A program made the translations under genes and the position numbers. A stretch of DNA of 64,000 bases from Streptomyces sp. NBC_01237. GTDB taxonomy: Bacteria; Actinomycetota; Actinomycetes; Streptomycetales; Streptomycetaceae. Under the pieces are notes generated by a model. The model worked only from the letters and a program-made list of their open reading frames with translations. It was not told the DNA's origin and ran no database searches. Below are positions 7,863-16,186 of this stretch, in pieces (position 1 is the first letter of the stretch; each line of letters opens with the position of its first letter). The DNA lies in NCBI RefSeq assembly GCF_035917275.1, contig NZ_CP108508.1:2852001-2916000 (forward strand), written 5' to 3'.

Positions 7863-8520
7863 CGAGCACGGCCATCAGGCCGTCGTACCCCTTGTCCCCC
7901 ACGGTCTGGAGCGCGGTGGCGCTCAGCGTCGGGTCGGCCGCGACGAGTTCGGTGAACCGGCGCACTCCCTGCACCTTCGGGTCGGTGCTGTCGGCGTCGA
8001 CGACGTCCCCGTCGCGTACGACGTTGTCGGCGATGATCAGGCTGCCGGGCCGGGTCAGCTCGACGGACCAGGCGAGGTAGTCGGGGTTGCTGGGCTTGTC
8101 GGCGTCGATGAACACGACATCGAACGGCCCGTACCCCTCGGCGGCCAGCGCGGGCAGCGTCTCCAGCGCGGGCCCGACCCTGACCTCGACGACCTCGGCG
8201 AGCCCGGCGCGTGCGATGTTGGCGCGGGCGACCTCGGCGTACGCCGGATCGGCCTCCAGCGTCACGAGCCTGCCGCCCGCCGGGAGCGCCCGCGCCAGCC
8301 AGATGGTGCTGTATCCGCCGAGGGTGCCGATCTCCAGGATGGTCCGCGCCCCCTGGAGCCGGGCCAGCATGTTCAGCAGCTTGCCCTGGTTGGGGGCGAC
8401 CTGGATCGCGGGCAGACCCGCCGCCCCGCTCGCCCCGACGGCTGCGTCCAGGGCCTCGTCGGGCCCCACGAGCAAGCCGTTGAAGTAGTTGTCGACCGCG
8501 GTCCACTGTGCCTGCGTCAT
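7834..8520 (-). CDS. class I SAM-dependent O-methyltransferase (catechol/caffeoyl-CoA type)
   Basis: A 228-residue methyltransferase. Motif I is ILEIGTLGGYSTIWLARALP; the metal and SAM region is DVVFIDADKPSNPDYL, and LIIADNVVRDGDV follows. These are the hallmarks of the Mg-dependent O-methyltransferase family that acts on catechols and related phenols. Full length, no signal peptide. The start is preceded by gggaga. It is divergent from the acetyltransferase gene, and the palindrome at 8541-8563 between them suggests shared control. The substrate is unknown. Confidence 0.9.
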   Translation of the reverse strand: MTQAQWTAVDNYFNGLLVGPDEALDAAVGASGAAGLPAIQVAPNQGKLLNMLARLQGARTILEIGTLGGYSTIWLARALPAGGRLVTLEADPAYAEVARANIARAGLAEVVEVRVGPALETLPALAAEGYGPFDVVFIDADKPSNPDYLAWSVELTRPGSLIIADNVVRDGDVVDADSTDPKVQGVRRFTELVAADPTLSATALQTVGDKGYDGLMAVLVTEGERPER

Positions 8521-8540
8521 GCGTTCTCCCTGCTCACCGG

Positions 8541-8563
8541 GTGAGTTCCTTTAAGGAACTTAC
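8541..8563. promoter_or_regulatory. palindromic operator between divergent genes
   Basis: The sequence is a near-perfect 23-base palindrome. The core is agttcctt-t-aaggaact at 8544-8560 (8-bp arms, perfect), extended by gt and ac outside one mismatch. It lies 20 bases upstream of the O-methyltransferase start and about 90 bases upstream of the acetyltransferase start, where a repressor would block both promoters. No regulator gene is adjacent. Confidence 0.65.
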
Positions 8564-8653
8564 TAGGGTCGGCAAGAAAATGCACGTCGCCGCAGGTCCA
8601 TGGCTGCCACGATGGGCCCGCCCCTGCCGAACGATCACCTGGAAGCGACCCCT

Positions 8654-9310
8654 GTGCCCACGAGCCCCGTCCCCGCCGATCCCACCGTCCTGCACCCGCT
8701 GCCCGGTCAGCCACGGGTGGTGCGGCTGAAGCCGCTGGTGACCTCTCCGCTGATCGAGGTCGGGGAGTACTCGTACTACGACGACCCGGAGCACGCGGAG
8801 GAGTTCGAGACCCGCAATGTGCTGTACCACTACGGGCCCGAGCGGCTCGTCATCGGGAAGTTCTGCTCGCTGGGCACCGGGGTGCGGTTCCTGATGAACG
8901 GCGCCAACCACCGGATGGACGGCCCGTCCACCTTTCCCTTCCCCTCCATGGACGGCGCCTGGGCCGACCACTTCGACCTGCTGACCGGTCTGCCCGGACG
9001 GGGCGACACCGTGGTGGGCAACGACGTCTGGTTCGGCTACGGGGCCACGGTGATGCCCGGCGTCCGCATCGGGCACGGCGCGATCATCGGCTCGCGGGCG
9101 GTCGTCGTCTCGGACGTACCGGACTACGGCATCGTCGGCGGGAACCCGGCGAAGCTCATCCGCACCCGGTACGAGGAGAAGGACGTCGCGCGCCTGCTGG
9201 CCGTCGCCTGGTGGGACTGGCCCACCGAGCACCTCACCCAGCACATCCGCACCGTCATGTCCGGCACCCTCGACGCACTGGAGGCCGCGGCGCCCGTCCG
9301 GCCGAAGTGA
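8654..9310 (+). CDS. CatB-like xenobiotic O-acetyltransferase (left-handed beta helix)
   Basis: A 218-residue hexapeptide-repeat acetyltransferase related to chloramphenicol and streptogramin acetyltransferases (CatB/Vat). The beta-helix begins at IGKFCSLGTGVRFLMNGANH, whose His is the family's catalytic base. It continues through VVGNDVWFGYGATVMPGVRIG and IGSRAVVVSDVPDYGIVGGNPAKLI. The GTG at 8654 was chosen because ggaag lies eight bases upstream; an in-frame ATG at 8600 would add 18 poorly conserved residues. The enzyme would transfer acetyl from acetyl-CoA to a hydroxyl. The natural substrate is unknown and resistance should not be assumed. It is followed by an 11-bp hairpin. Confidence 0.87.
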   Translation: MPTSPVPADPTVLHPLPGQPRVVRLKPLVTSPLIEVGEYSYYDDPEHAEEFETRNVLYHYGPERLVIGKFCSLGTGVRFLMNGANHRMDGPSTFPFPSMDGAWADHFDLLTGLPGRGDTVVGNDVWFGYGATVMPGVRIGHGAIIGSRAVVVSDVPDYGIVGGNPAKLIRTRYEEKDVARLLAVAWWDWPTEHLTQHIRTVMSGTLDALEAAAPVRPK

Positions 9311-9332
9311 GCGCCGTGATCCGGTGGTTGAG

Positions 9333-9357
9333 GCCGTAGCCGGTCCCCGGCTACGGC
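9333..9357. terminator. bidirectional stem-loop terminator
   Basis: A perfect 11-bp stem: gccgtagccgg at 9333-9343, loop tcc, and ccggctacggc at 9347-9357. It lies between the convergent acetyltransferase and secreted-protein genes and can serve both. Confidence 0.8.
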
Positions 9358-9380
9358 TCCCGCCCGCCTTCACGCGGAGG

Positions 9381-10226
9381 TCATCTATGGAGCTTTCCCA
9401 GGTTGCTGGGGATGCGCGTGACGATGTCGTCCACCAGCTGGGTGTTCCACTTGACGTTGAAGCGGGTGACCTTCTGGCGCCATTTCTCCAGGAGTGAGGG
9501 CTTGTCGGCGCTGGTGGAGCTGGGGTCGAGCATGCTGTAGGCGGTCTTGCACGAGGGGAGGCCCTTCGCCTGGTCGAAGATGTCCGCCAGCGAGTTCACC
9601 GCCCCCTCCTGCCGCAGTTCGTTGAATGTGCCGGCCGCGGCTTTCGCGCACTTGTTGATGGCGTTGCCCAAGCGGTTGTACAGCGGAAGCGGAACGACTT
9701 GGACGCCGTCGCGCTCGGCGAGATCCTTGGCCAAGCCGGCGTACTGCGCCGCGAAAACGGCCTCCTGGGTGAGTTCGAGGGGGACCACATCCACGGTGTA
9801 CGCAGGTGGTGGCTGGTACAGCACCGCCTGCTCTCCGGGCAGGACGACCACCCTTCCCCGAGGCAGCCCGAGCAGGATCTGCCGGGCGGCGGTCTCGGTG
9901 GCCCAGCCCGCCGGGGTCGCGGGACGCGCGGGCGCACCGATCACGCTGCCGTTGTCGCTCCAGAGCTGGAGGGGCAGGGTGCCGACGTTCGTGACCACTG
10001 AGCAACCGGACACCACGTCCGCGGAGTGGGTGTACAGGCCGTCGTAACCGGGCGCGATGGTTACGGGTGCATTGGCCTCCGCGCAGGGCTCAAGGGCCCT
10101 CGCGGCTCCCCGATCGGCCTGCGACTCCGCCACAACGGCGTGTGCGGTGATCGGAGCGGCAGCAAGGGTGAGCGTCAGCGCAGCAGTTGCACAGGCAGCG
10201 CGGCGCCTTCTCCGGTAAGCCGTCAT
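9381..10226 (-). CDS. secreted protein of unknown function
   Basis: A 281-residue exported protein. The N-terminus MTAYRRRRRAACATAAL and the following hydrophobic stretch, with AHA before VVAESQ near residue 30, form a Sec signal peptide. The mature part has several cysteines (for example PCAEAN, GCSVV, NKCAKAA, SCKTAY) that could form disulfides. I do not recognise a domain. The ATG at 10226 is preceded by aaggagt five bases upstream, which decides the start; the open frame extends much further upstream without support. It appears monocistronic. Confidence 0.75.
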   Translation of the reverse strand: MTAYRRRRRAACATAALTLTLAAAPITAHAVVAESQADRGAARALEPCAEANAPVTIAPGYDGLYTHSADVVSGCSVVTNVGTLPLQLWSDNGSVIGAPARPATPAGWATETAARQILLGLPRGRVVVLPGEQAVLYQPPPAYTVDVVPLELTQEAVFAAQYAGLAKDLAERDGVQVVPLPLYNRLGNAINKCAKAAAGTFNELRQEGAVNSLADIFDQAKGLPSCKTAYSMLDPSSTSADKPSLLEKWRQKVTRFNVKWNTQLVDDIVTRIPSNLGKLHR

Positions 10227-10342
10227 GTACGACTCCTTGCCTGTTCGCCCCCTCGGGAGACAGTCCCATTGTCCGCGCGGACCGGAGCAGACGCGCGGCG
10301 AGGCCACGGGCAGGGCGCGGACCGGGGCCAGGGCCGGGTCCT

Positions 10343-10397
10343 GCCGTGGACCGTTGCCTCGGGCGACGGTCCCGCCGTGGACCGTTGCCTCGGGCGA
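10343..10397. repeat. 24-bp direct repeat, two copies
   Basis: Identical copies of gccgtggaccgttgcctcgg plus gcga occur at 10343-10366 and 10374-10397, separated by seven bases. They lie in the non-coding stretch between the secreted-protein gene and the RNHCP pair. No function is evident. Confidence 0.85.
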
Positions 10398-10431
10398 GCA
10401 GTCGGTGGGCGCCGCGAACCCTCCGGCCCAG

Positions 10432-10459
10432 GGGGCGCCCGGAGGATTCCGGGCGCCCC
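10432..10459 (-). terminator. stem-loop terminator of the RNHCP operon
   Basis: A perfect 11-bp stem: ggggcgcccgg at 10432-10442, loop aggatt, and ccgggcgcccc at 10449-10459. It sits six bases past the stop of the downstream RNHCP gene on the minus strand. Confidence 0.8.
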
Positions 10460-10465
10460 GCCGTG

Positions 10466-10885
10466 TCACAGCGCGAGCAGCGCCCGTACGGGGATACGGG
10501 CGTCCGCCAAGGGCCGCAGCGCCAGCCGCATCAGGGCAAGCGGGTTGTCGTCGCCCGCGATGCGGTTGGCGCTCAACTCCCCGCAGGTCAGGCAGTGGTG
10601 GATCAGCGTCCACTCCCCGTCCTGGCGCACCGACAGGCTGAGCGCCGCCATGCGTCCGCCGCAACCGGCCGCCCGATCGCCCGGTATCCGCCGGTCGACG
10701 TGCAGGCTGGCCAGACAGTGCGGGCAGTGATTGCGGTGGGCGGTGCCCGGCGCCACCAGCGGCACGTCGAGCCGGCAGCCGGCACACCGGAACGCGTCGC
10801 CACGTGCCCCGGCCGGTCCGTGGAGTACGTCCTTGGGCCGCTGGGGACGGTGACCGCCGTCCCGCCGGGGTCTACGTCGCGGCAC
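10466..10885 (-). CDS. RNHCP-domain zinc protein (downstream copy)
   Basis: A 139-residue protein with an RNHCP domain. The pattern is CAGC, then HRNHCPHCLASLHVD, then GCGGRM, then HHCLTCGELSANRIAGDDN, so there are at least three CxxC/HCxxC zinc-knuckle elements around the family motif R-N-H-C-P. The family's function is not established; the ligand pattern suggests structural zinc and perhaps RNA binding. GTG start at 10885 after ggaggg. It follows the paralogue at 10928-11302 by 42 bases and is surely co-transcribed with it. The first 30 residues are basic and low in complexity. Confidence 0.82.
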   Translation of the reverse strand: MPRRRPRRDGGHRPQRPKDVLHGPAGARGDAFRCAGCRLDVPLVAPGTAHRNHCPHCLASLHVDRRIPGDRAAGCGGRMAALSLSVRQDGEWTLIHHCLTCGELSANRIAGDDNPLALMRLALRPLADARIPVRALLAL

Positions 10886-10927
10886 GGTCGCCCCCTCCCG
10901 CCCTGCTCCGGAGCCCTCGGGCCCGTT

Positions 10928-11302
10928 TCACAGGTCACCGAACGCTTCGAGCGGGAAGGGTGGCTGGGCCAGGGGGCGCACGGCCATCCGCATCAGGATC
11001 AGCTGGTTGTCGTCCCCGGAGACCGGGTTCGAGGTCAGCTCGTCGCAGCGGGTGCAGCGATGGACGACCATCCAGTCGCCGGTGCGCAGCACCGCGATGG
11101 AGATCGGGGTCATCCGGCCCTCGCAGCCGGAGGGCCCGCCCTCGATGTGGTCGGTCAGATGCTTGGAGTGCAGACAGCTGGGGCAGTGGTTGCGGCGGCT
11201 GCCGTCGGGCGCGAGCGCGGCGACGGTCAGTCCGCAGCGCACACAGGTGAAGGTGCCGATGGAGGACATGGCTGAGCGGTGCTGGGGGTTGTCGTGTGAC
11301 AC
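10928..11302 (-). CDS. RNHCP-domain zinc protein (upstream copy)
   Basis: A 124-residue paralogue of the next gene. It shows FTCVRCGL, RRNHCPSCLHSKHLTD, GCEGRMTPISIAVL and HRCTRCDELTSNPVSGDDN, the same zinc-ligand series in the same order. The GTG at 11302 was chosen because aaggag lies seven bases upstream; an internal ATG at 11269 would give 113 residues. First gene of a two-gene operon on the minus strand. The product is probably cytoplasmic. Confidence 0.82.
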   Translation of the reverse strand: MSHDNPQHRSAMSSIGTFTCVRCGLTVAALAPDGSRRNHCPSCLHSKHLTDHIEGGPSGCEGRMTPISIAVLRTGDWMVVHRCTRCDELTSNPVSGDDNQLILMRMAVRPLAQPPFPLEAFGDL

Positions 11303-11645
11303 CCGGATACTCCTTGCCGAAGGTGAGGAACGAAGCAGCAGGGGAGTACCGAGCAGCCCTCGGCGCACGGCGTCACGGGGCAGGGGTCACGGGCCGGACG
11401 GCATGGTGTGTCAGCGAGGAGCGGCGAACAGTCGCATGCGGGCAGGTCCCGTCCCCCCGGCGCGAGAGGCGCGGCGAGGGAAGCTCGGAATCACTGGCCG
11501 GGGCATACATCAGCTGCTTTCCGGGGCATACGCCCAGAGGTCACCCGCGGTCGGTCCCGCGTGAAGGTGCGAGCACCGTAACAACGCGGCGGGGACGGAT
11601 CCACCGGATTACCTCAGCTCCGGCGGGCCCGCCCTCCCGCTCCGC
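11303..11645. other. 343-bp intergenic region
   Basis: This separates the RNHCP operon from the VOC gene, both on the minus strand. It must hold the RNHCP promoter. The only structure I see is a direct repeat ccggggcatac at about 11501 and 11531. I find no credible gene. Confidence 0.6.
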
Positions 11646-11975
11646 TCAGCCGGAGACGCAGAACTCGTTGCCCACCGGGTCCTGAAGGGTCGTCCAGGCC
11701 AGCCCCGGCATCTCGTGCTCACCGACGACCACGGCCCCCAGCCCCACCAGCCGCTCCACGTCGGCGGCCCGGTCCTCGGAGGAGAAGTCGACGTGGACCC
11801 GGTTCTTGCCGGCCCTCGGCTCGGGCACCTGCTGGAAGCCCAGCACCAGCGGCTGGGCCGCCAGGATGACGAACTCCCCGTAGTCCTGCGCCACTTCCAC
11901 CCCGAGCGCACCGGCCCACCAGTCGGCCAGCGCACGCGCGTCCGCACAGTCGATCGTGATCATCTCCGCAGCCAT
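11646..11975 (-). CDS. VOC-family (glyoxalase/bleomycin-resistance fold) protein
   Basis: A 109-residue single-domain protein of the vicinal-oxygen-chelate superfamily. It has the repeated beta-alpha-beta modules (MITIDCADARALADWWAGALG; KNRVHVDFSSEDRAADVERL) and ends with LQDPVGNEFCVSG, typical of small actinobacterial VOC proteins. It could bind or modify a small hydrophobic compound. No metal ligand set can be assigned with confidence. Start at 11975, because aaagg is seven bases upstream; an ATG six bases earlier is possible. Confidence 0.82.
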   Translation of the reverse strand: MAAEMITIDCADARALADWWAGALGVEVAQDYGEFVILAAQPLVLGFQQVPEPRAGKNRVHVDFSSEDRAADVERLVGLGAVVVGEHEMPGLAWTTLQDPVGNEFCVSG

Positions 11976-12049
11976 TCTCATGCCTTTCACCGTACGGCGA
12001 GGCACTGACAGCGGGCCCGGGACACTCTGCGTACGCGATCGGCGAGGCG

Positions 12050-12502
12050 TCAGCGCAGGGCGACCTCCAGCAGCGGCAGCTCGCGGCCCGGGACCGAGCC
12101 GGACGGGGTGGCGCCGATGCGGACGGCGCCCATCGCCAGGTAGAACGGCTCCGCGTTCGGGTCGGCGTCGATCATCAGACGGGTGAAGCCGAGACGGCGG
12201 GCCTCGTCCACGGTGTGGGCGAACAGCAGGCGCCCGATGCCCCGGCCCATCGCGTCCGGGTCGACGAACATCATGCCGAGCGCCCCCTCGGGCGGGTCCC
12301 CGTCCAGGGTGGTGAAGCCCAGCACCCGGCCGTGCTCCTCCGCGACCGCGGTCCGCCGGAGGGCCACGTCGGCCGGGTGGACGGTCAGCTCCTGGCGGCA
12401 GGCGGCCAGGAAGTCCTCGTCGTAGTCCCAGTGGCCCTTGGAGCGCAGGGCCAGTTCGGTCAGTTCCGCGGCTTCCGCCGCCTCGCCCGCGCGCACACGC
12501 AT
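12050..12502 (-). CDS. GNAT-family N-acetyltransferase
   Basis: A 150-residue acetyltransferase. The acetyl-CoA-binding motif A is MMFVDPDAMGRGIGRLLFAH, followed by GFTRLMIDADPNAEPFYLAMGA, the usual strand-helix end of the fold. Upstream, LGFTTLDGDPPEGAL forms the central strands. The start codon ATG follows a gaaggggg stretch. The substrate is unknown. It is transcribed in the same direction as the VOC gene below, with a 74-bp gap. Confidence 0.85.
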   Translation of the reverse strand: MRVRAGEAAEAAELTELALRSKGHWDYDEDFLAACRQELTVHPADVALRRTAVAEEHGRVLGFTTLDGDPPEGALGMMFVDPDAMGRGIGRLLFAHTVDEARRLGFTRLMIDADPNAEPFYLAMGAVRIGATPSGSVPGRELPLLEVALR

Positions 12503-12606
12503 GCGCCGGTCCCCCTTCCGTTCGGCGGGAAGAGGCGGGAACGCGCGGGTGGTGCGGAGTCCCGGCCGGAACCCCGCGCCACCCGCCCGCCGCGCCTCGG
12601 GATACG

Positions 12607-13257
12607 TCAGTCGAAGATCGGGCCCTGGGTCCGGGTCCGCTTGATCTCGTAGAAGCCCGGAATGGACGCGACCAGCAGGGTGCCGTCCCACAGCTTCGCC
12701 GCCTCCTCGCCCTTGGGGGCGGGGGTGACGACGGGACCGAAGAACGCGATCTGCTCACCGTCGGCGCCCGGGACGGCGATGACCGGGGTGCCGACCTCCT
12801 GTCCGACCTTGTCGATGCCCTCCTTGTGGGAGGCGCGCAGCTCGGTGTCGTACGCGTCGGAATCGGCGTACTCCGCGAGCTCGGCCGGCAGGCCGACGTC
12901 CGTGAGGGCGCCGATGATCGCCTCGCGGGTCGGGCCCTCGCCCTTGTTGTGGAACCGGGTTCCGAGCGCCGTGTAGAGGGGGCCGACGACCTTGTCGCCG
13001 TGCTTCTGCCGGGCGGCGACGACGACCCGGACCGGGCCCCATGCCTTGTTCTCCAGGAGGTCGCGGTACTCCTCGGGCAGCTGGTCGAGCTTGTCCTCGT
13101 TCAGGACGGCCAGGCTCATCACATGCCAGTGGACCTCGACGTCGCGGACCTTCTCCACCTCCAGCATCCAGCGGGAGGTCATCCACGCCCAGGGGCAGAG
13201 CGGGTCGAACCAGAAATCGACCGGAGTCCTGCCGTTGGCCGTGCTGTTGTCAGACAT
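12607..13257 (-). CDS. DsbA-family protein, mycothiol-dependent nitroreductase-like (Rv2466c homologue)
   Basis: A 216-residue thioredoxin-fold protein. The sequence runs closely parallel to mycobacterial Rv2466c as I remember it, for example DFWFDPLCPWAWMTSRW near the N-terminus, AWGPVRVVVAARQKHG, and the C-terminal ending. The active site is C21-P-W-A24, whereas Rv2466c has CPWC; the resolving cysteine is missing, so it would act as a monothiol enzyme. It probably works with mycothiol in reductive detoxification. The start follows gaggaga. It is divergent from pepN across 146 bases. Confidence 0.83.
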   Translation of the reverse strand: MSDNSTANGRTPVDFWFDPLCPWAWMTSRWMLEVEKVRDVEVHWHVMSLAVLNEDKLDQLPEEYRDLLENKAWGPVRVVVAARQKHGDKVVGPLYTALGTRFHNKGEGPTREAIIGALTDVGLPAELAEYADSDAYDTELRASHKEGIDKVGQEVGTPVIAVPGADGEQIAFFGPVVTPAPKGEEAAKLWDGTLLVASIPGFYEIKRTRTQGPIFD

Positions 13258-13403
13258 GTCTCTCCTCAAGAGGGCGGTTCCCACCTGTCCGGCAGAACAC
13301 CGCAGGGCGGTCCCCCCATTCCCGGATTCCGGCGTCCCGAGCCACATGGGAGGATCAAAGGTGTTCGAACACGACAGAAAACGCGCGTCACGAAGGAGTG
13401 CCC

Positions 13404-16001
13404 GTGCCCGGTGAAAACCTGTCCCGCGACGAGGCCCATGAGCGGGCCGAGCTGCTGACCGTCGACGGATACGAGGTCGCCCTCGACCTGCGTTCCGCCG
13501 TCGGGGAGCCAGGCGGGGACGAGGAGGCCGACGGCACCGGTCCGCGTACCTTCCGCTCGCTGACCACCATCCGTTTCCGTGCGGCCCGCGAGGGGGCCTC
13601 GTCGTTCGCCGATCTGGTGGCGCCGCGGGTGAACGCGGTGACGCTGAACGGCACGGCACTGGACCCGGCGGCCGTCTTCGACGGGACCCGGGTGGCGCTG
13701 GACTCCCTCGCCGCGGGCGAGAACGTCCTGGTCGTCGACGCGCAGTGCGCGTACAGCCGGACCGGCGAGGGCATGCACCGCTTCGTCGACCCGGAGGACG
13801 GCGAGGTCTACCTCTACACGCAGTACGAGCCGGCCGATGCCCGGCGCGTCTTCGCGAACTTCGAGCAGCCCGACCTCAAGGCGCCCTTCCGCTTCCAGGT
13901 GACGGCGCCCGAGGGCTGGCGGGTCTGGAGCAACGGGGCCGAGGAGTCCCACCAGGGCGAGGTGTGGCGGTTCGCCGAGACGAAGCCGATCTCCACCTAC
14001 ATCACGGCGGTCGTCGCCGGTCCGTACCACTACGAGACCGACCACTACACCCGTACCTTCGACGACGGCTCCACGCTGGAGATCCCGCTCGGCGCGATGT
14101 GCCGCAAGGGGCTCGCCCGCCACTTCGACGCGGACGACATCTTCCTCGTCACCAAGCAGGGCCTGGACTTCTTCCACGACCACTTCGACTACCCGTACCC
14201 CTTCGGGAAGTACGACCAGGCGTTCGTGCCCGAGTACAACATCGGCGCCATGGAGAACCCGGGCTGCGTCACCTTCCGCGAGGAGTACATCTACCGCGGC
14301 AAGGTCACCTCGGCGTCCTACGAGCGCCGGGCCAACGTCATCCTGCACGAGATGGCGCACATGTGGTTCGGCGACCTGGTCACCATGCGGTGGTGGGACG
14401 ACCTGTGGCTGAAGGAGTCGTTCGCCGACTTCATGGGGACCTTCTCCATGGTGGAGGCGACCCGCTTCACCAACGGCTGGATCACCTTCGCCAACAACCG
14501 CAAGGCGTGGGCCTACCGCGCCGACCAGCTGCCCTCCACCCACCCGGTCACGGCCGACATCCGTGACCTGGAGGACGCCAAGCTGAACTTCGACGGCATC
14601 ACGTACGCCAAGGGCGCGTCCGTACTGAAGCAGCTGGTGGCGTACGTCGGACGGGACGCGTTCCTGGAGGGCGCCCGGCGCTACTTCAAGCGGCACGCGT
14701 ACGGCAACACCCGGCTGGGCGACCTGCTGTCGGTGCTGGCGGAGACCTCCGGCCGCGACATGACCACCTGGTCGCACTCCTGGCTCCAGACGGCGGGCGT
14801 CAATGTGCTCAACCCCGTCGCGACGTACGACGCGGCCGGCCGGATCACCGAGCTCGCCGTGCTCCAGGAGGCCGCCGAGTCGCACCCGGAGCTGCGCCCG
14901 CACCGCGTCGCGGTGGGCCTGTACCGGCGCAACCCGGACGGCGACCTGGTGCGTTACGCCCGCGCCGAGGTGGACGTCGCCGGGCCGCGCACGGTGGTCG
15001 GGGAGCTGGCCGGGGCCGAGCGGCCCGAGCTGATCCTGGTCAACGACGACGACCTGACGTACTGCAAGGTCCGCTTCGACGAGGTGTCCCTCGCCACCCT
15101 GCGCGAGCACCTGGGCGACATCACCGACCCGCTGGCACGGGCGCTGTGCTGGTCGGCGCTGTGGAACCTGACGCGCGACGGTCTGCTGCCCGCCCGCGAC
15201 TTCGTCCACCTGGTGCTGGCCTTCTCCGGCCGGGAGACGGACATCGGCGTGCTCCAGATGCTGCACGCCTGGGCGCAGTCGGCCCTGGTGCACTACGCCG
15301 CGCCCGCCTGGCGCGAGGAGGGCGGCCAGGCCCTGTCCGAGGGTGCGCTGCACGAGCTGCGCCTCGCCGAGCCGGGCAGCCAGCACCAGCTGACCTGGGC
15401 CCGGTTCTTCGCGGCGGTCGCCGCCTCGGAGGCGGACTTCCAGCTGCTGACCGAGCTACTCGGCGGCACCGCCCGGATCGACGGCCTGGACGTCGACCAG
15501 GAGCTGCGCTGGGCGTTCCTGTCCCCGCTGGCCTCGCACGGGATCGCCGACGCGTCGGTGATCGACGCCGAACTGGCCCGCGACGACACGGCGTCCGGGA
15601 AGCGGCACCAGGTGCGCTGTCTGGCCTCGCGCCCCTCGGCCGCGGTCAAGGCGCAGGCGTGGGCGGCGGTCGTGGAGTCGGACAAGCTGTCCAACGCCCT
15701 GGCCGGGGCGACGATCGCGGGGTTCGTGCAGTCCTCGCAGCGCGAGCTGCTGGCGCCGTACACGACCGCGTACTTCGACGCGATCGAGCGGGTGTGGGCC
15801 GAGCGCTCCATCCAGATCGGCATGGACGTGGTCTCGGGGCTGTTCCCGGGACTCCAGGACGACCCGGCCACGCTCGCGGCGACCGACGCGTGGCTGACCT
15901 CGCACCCGGACGCGGCACCGGCACTGCGCCGACTGGTCCTGGAGGCCCGTGACGCCCTTGCGCGGGCGCTGCGCGGGCAGGAGTGCGACCGCAGGGCGTG
16001 A
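13404..16001 (+). CDS. pepN: aminopeptidase N, M1 family (copy 1)
   Basis: An 865-residue cytoplasmic zinc aminopeptidase that removes N-terminal amino acids from peptides. The exopeptidase motif GAMEN is at residues 281-285. The zinc site HEMAH is at 315-319, with Glu338 (LKESF) as third ligand. The C-terminal half is the ERAP1-like helical domain. GTG start with aaggag six bases upstream. A second copy lies at 24270-26846 with the same layout and many identical stretches. It differs from that copy in the GAMEN flank (NPGC here, NAGA there) and in KESFADF against NESFATY. Monocistronic, followed by a hairpin. Confidence 0.95.
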   Translation: MPGENLSRDEAHERAELLTVDGYEVALDLRSAVGEPGGDEEADGTGPRTFRSLTTIRFRAAREGASSFADLVAPRVNAVTLNGTALDPAAVFDGTRVALDSLAAGENVLVVDAQCAYSRTGEGMHRFVDPEDGEVYLYTQYEPADARRVFANFEQPDLKAPFRFQVTAPEGWRVWSNGAEESHQGEVWRFAETKPISTYITAVVAGPYHYETDHYTRTFDDGSTLEIPLGAMCRKGLARHFDADDIFLVTKQGLDFFHDHFDYPYPFGKYDQAFVPEYNIGAMENPGCVTFREEYIYRGKVTSASYERRANVILHEMAHMWFGDLVTMRWWDDLWLKESFADFMGTFSMVEATRFTNGWITFANNRKAWAYRADQLPSTHPVTADIRDLEDAKLNFDGITYAKGASVLKQLVAYVGRDAFLEGARRYFKRHAYGNTRLGDLLSVLAETSGRDMTTWSHSWLQTAGVNVLNPVATYDAAGRITELAVLQEAAESHPELRPHRVAVGLYRRNPDGDLVRYARAEVDVAGPRTVVGELAGAERPELILVNDDDLTYCKVRFDEVSLATLREHLGDITDPLARALCWSALWNLTRDGLLPARDFVHLVLAFSGRETDIGVLQMLHAWAQSALVHYAAPAWREEGGQALSEGALHELRLAEPGSQHQLTWARFFAAVAASEADFQLLTELLGGTARIDGLDVDQELRWAFLSPLASHGIADASVIDAELARDDTASGKRHQVRCLASRPSAAVKAQAWAAVVESDKLSNALAGATIAGFVQSSQRELLAPYTTAYFDAIERVWAERSIQIGMDVVSGLFPGLQDDPATLAATDAWLTSHPDAAPALRRLVLEARDALARALRGQECDRRA

Positions 16002-16009
16002 GCCGGGGG

Positions 16010-16039
16010 GTGCGAGCGGCGCGGAGGCGGCGCTCGCAC
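16010..16039 (+). terminator. stem-loop terminator after pepN copy 1
   Basis: A 9-bp stem, gtgcgagcg at 16010-16018 with cgctcgcac at 16031-16039, and a GC-rich 12-base loop. It starts nine bases after the stop. Confidence 0.7.
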
Positions 16040-16186
16040 ACCCGTCCCTGGCGCCCCGCACAATCCCCTGCGTGACGGTGCTTTTCGGCTCTCGAACGCC
16101 CGTACTTTAGGACGGCGTTGTCCTGGATTGTCGACGGGCGTGTAACAGGGGTTAGCAACCTGTGGGTGAGCGGGAAACCCCGGGGC

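Noticed and set aside
8654..9310. Antibiotic-resistance gene call for the CatB-like acetyltransferase
   Set aside because: Fold similarity to CatB/Vat does not establish the substrate. Many actinobacterial members are not known to confer resistance.
9381..10787. Extended N-terminus of the secreted protein gene
   Set aside because: The extra residues are low-complexity and overlap the RNHCP gene and its terminator. A strong ribosome site and signal peptide place the start at 10226.
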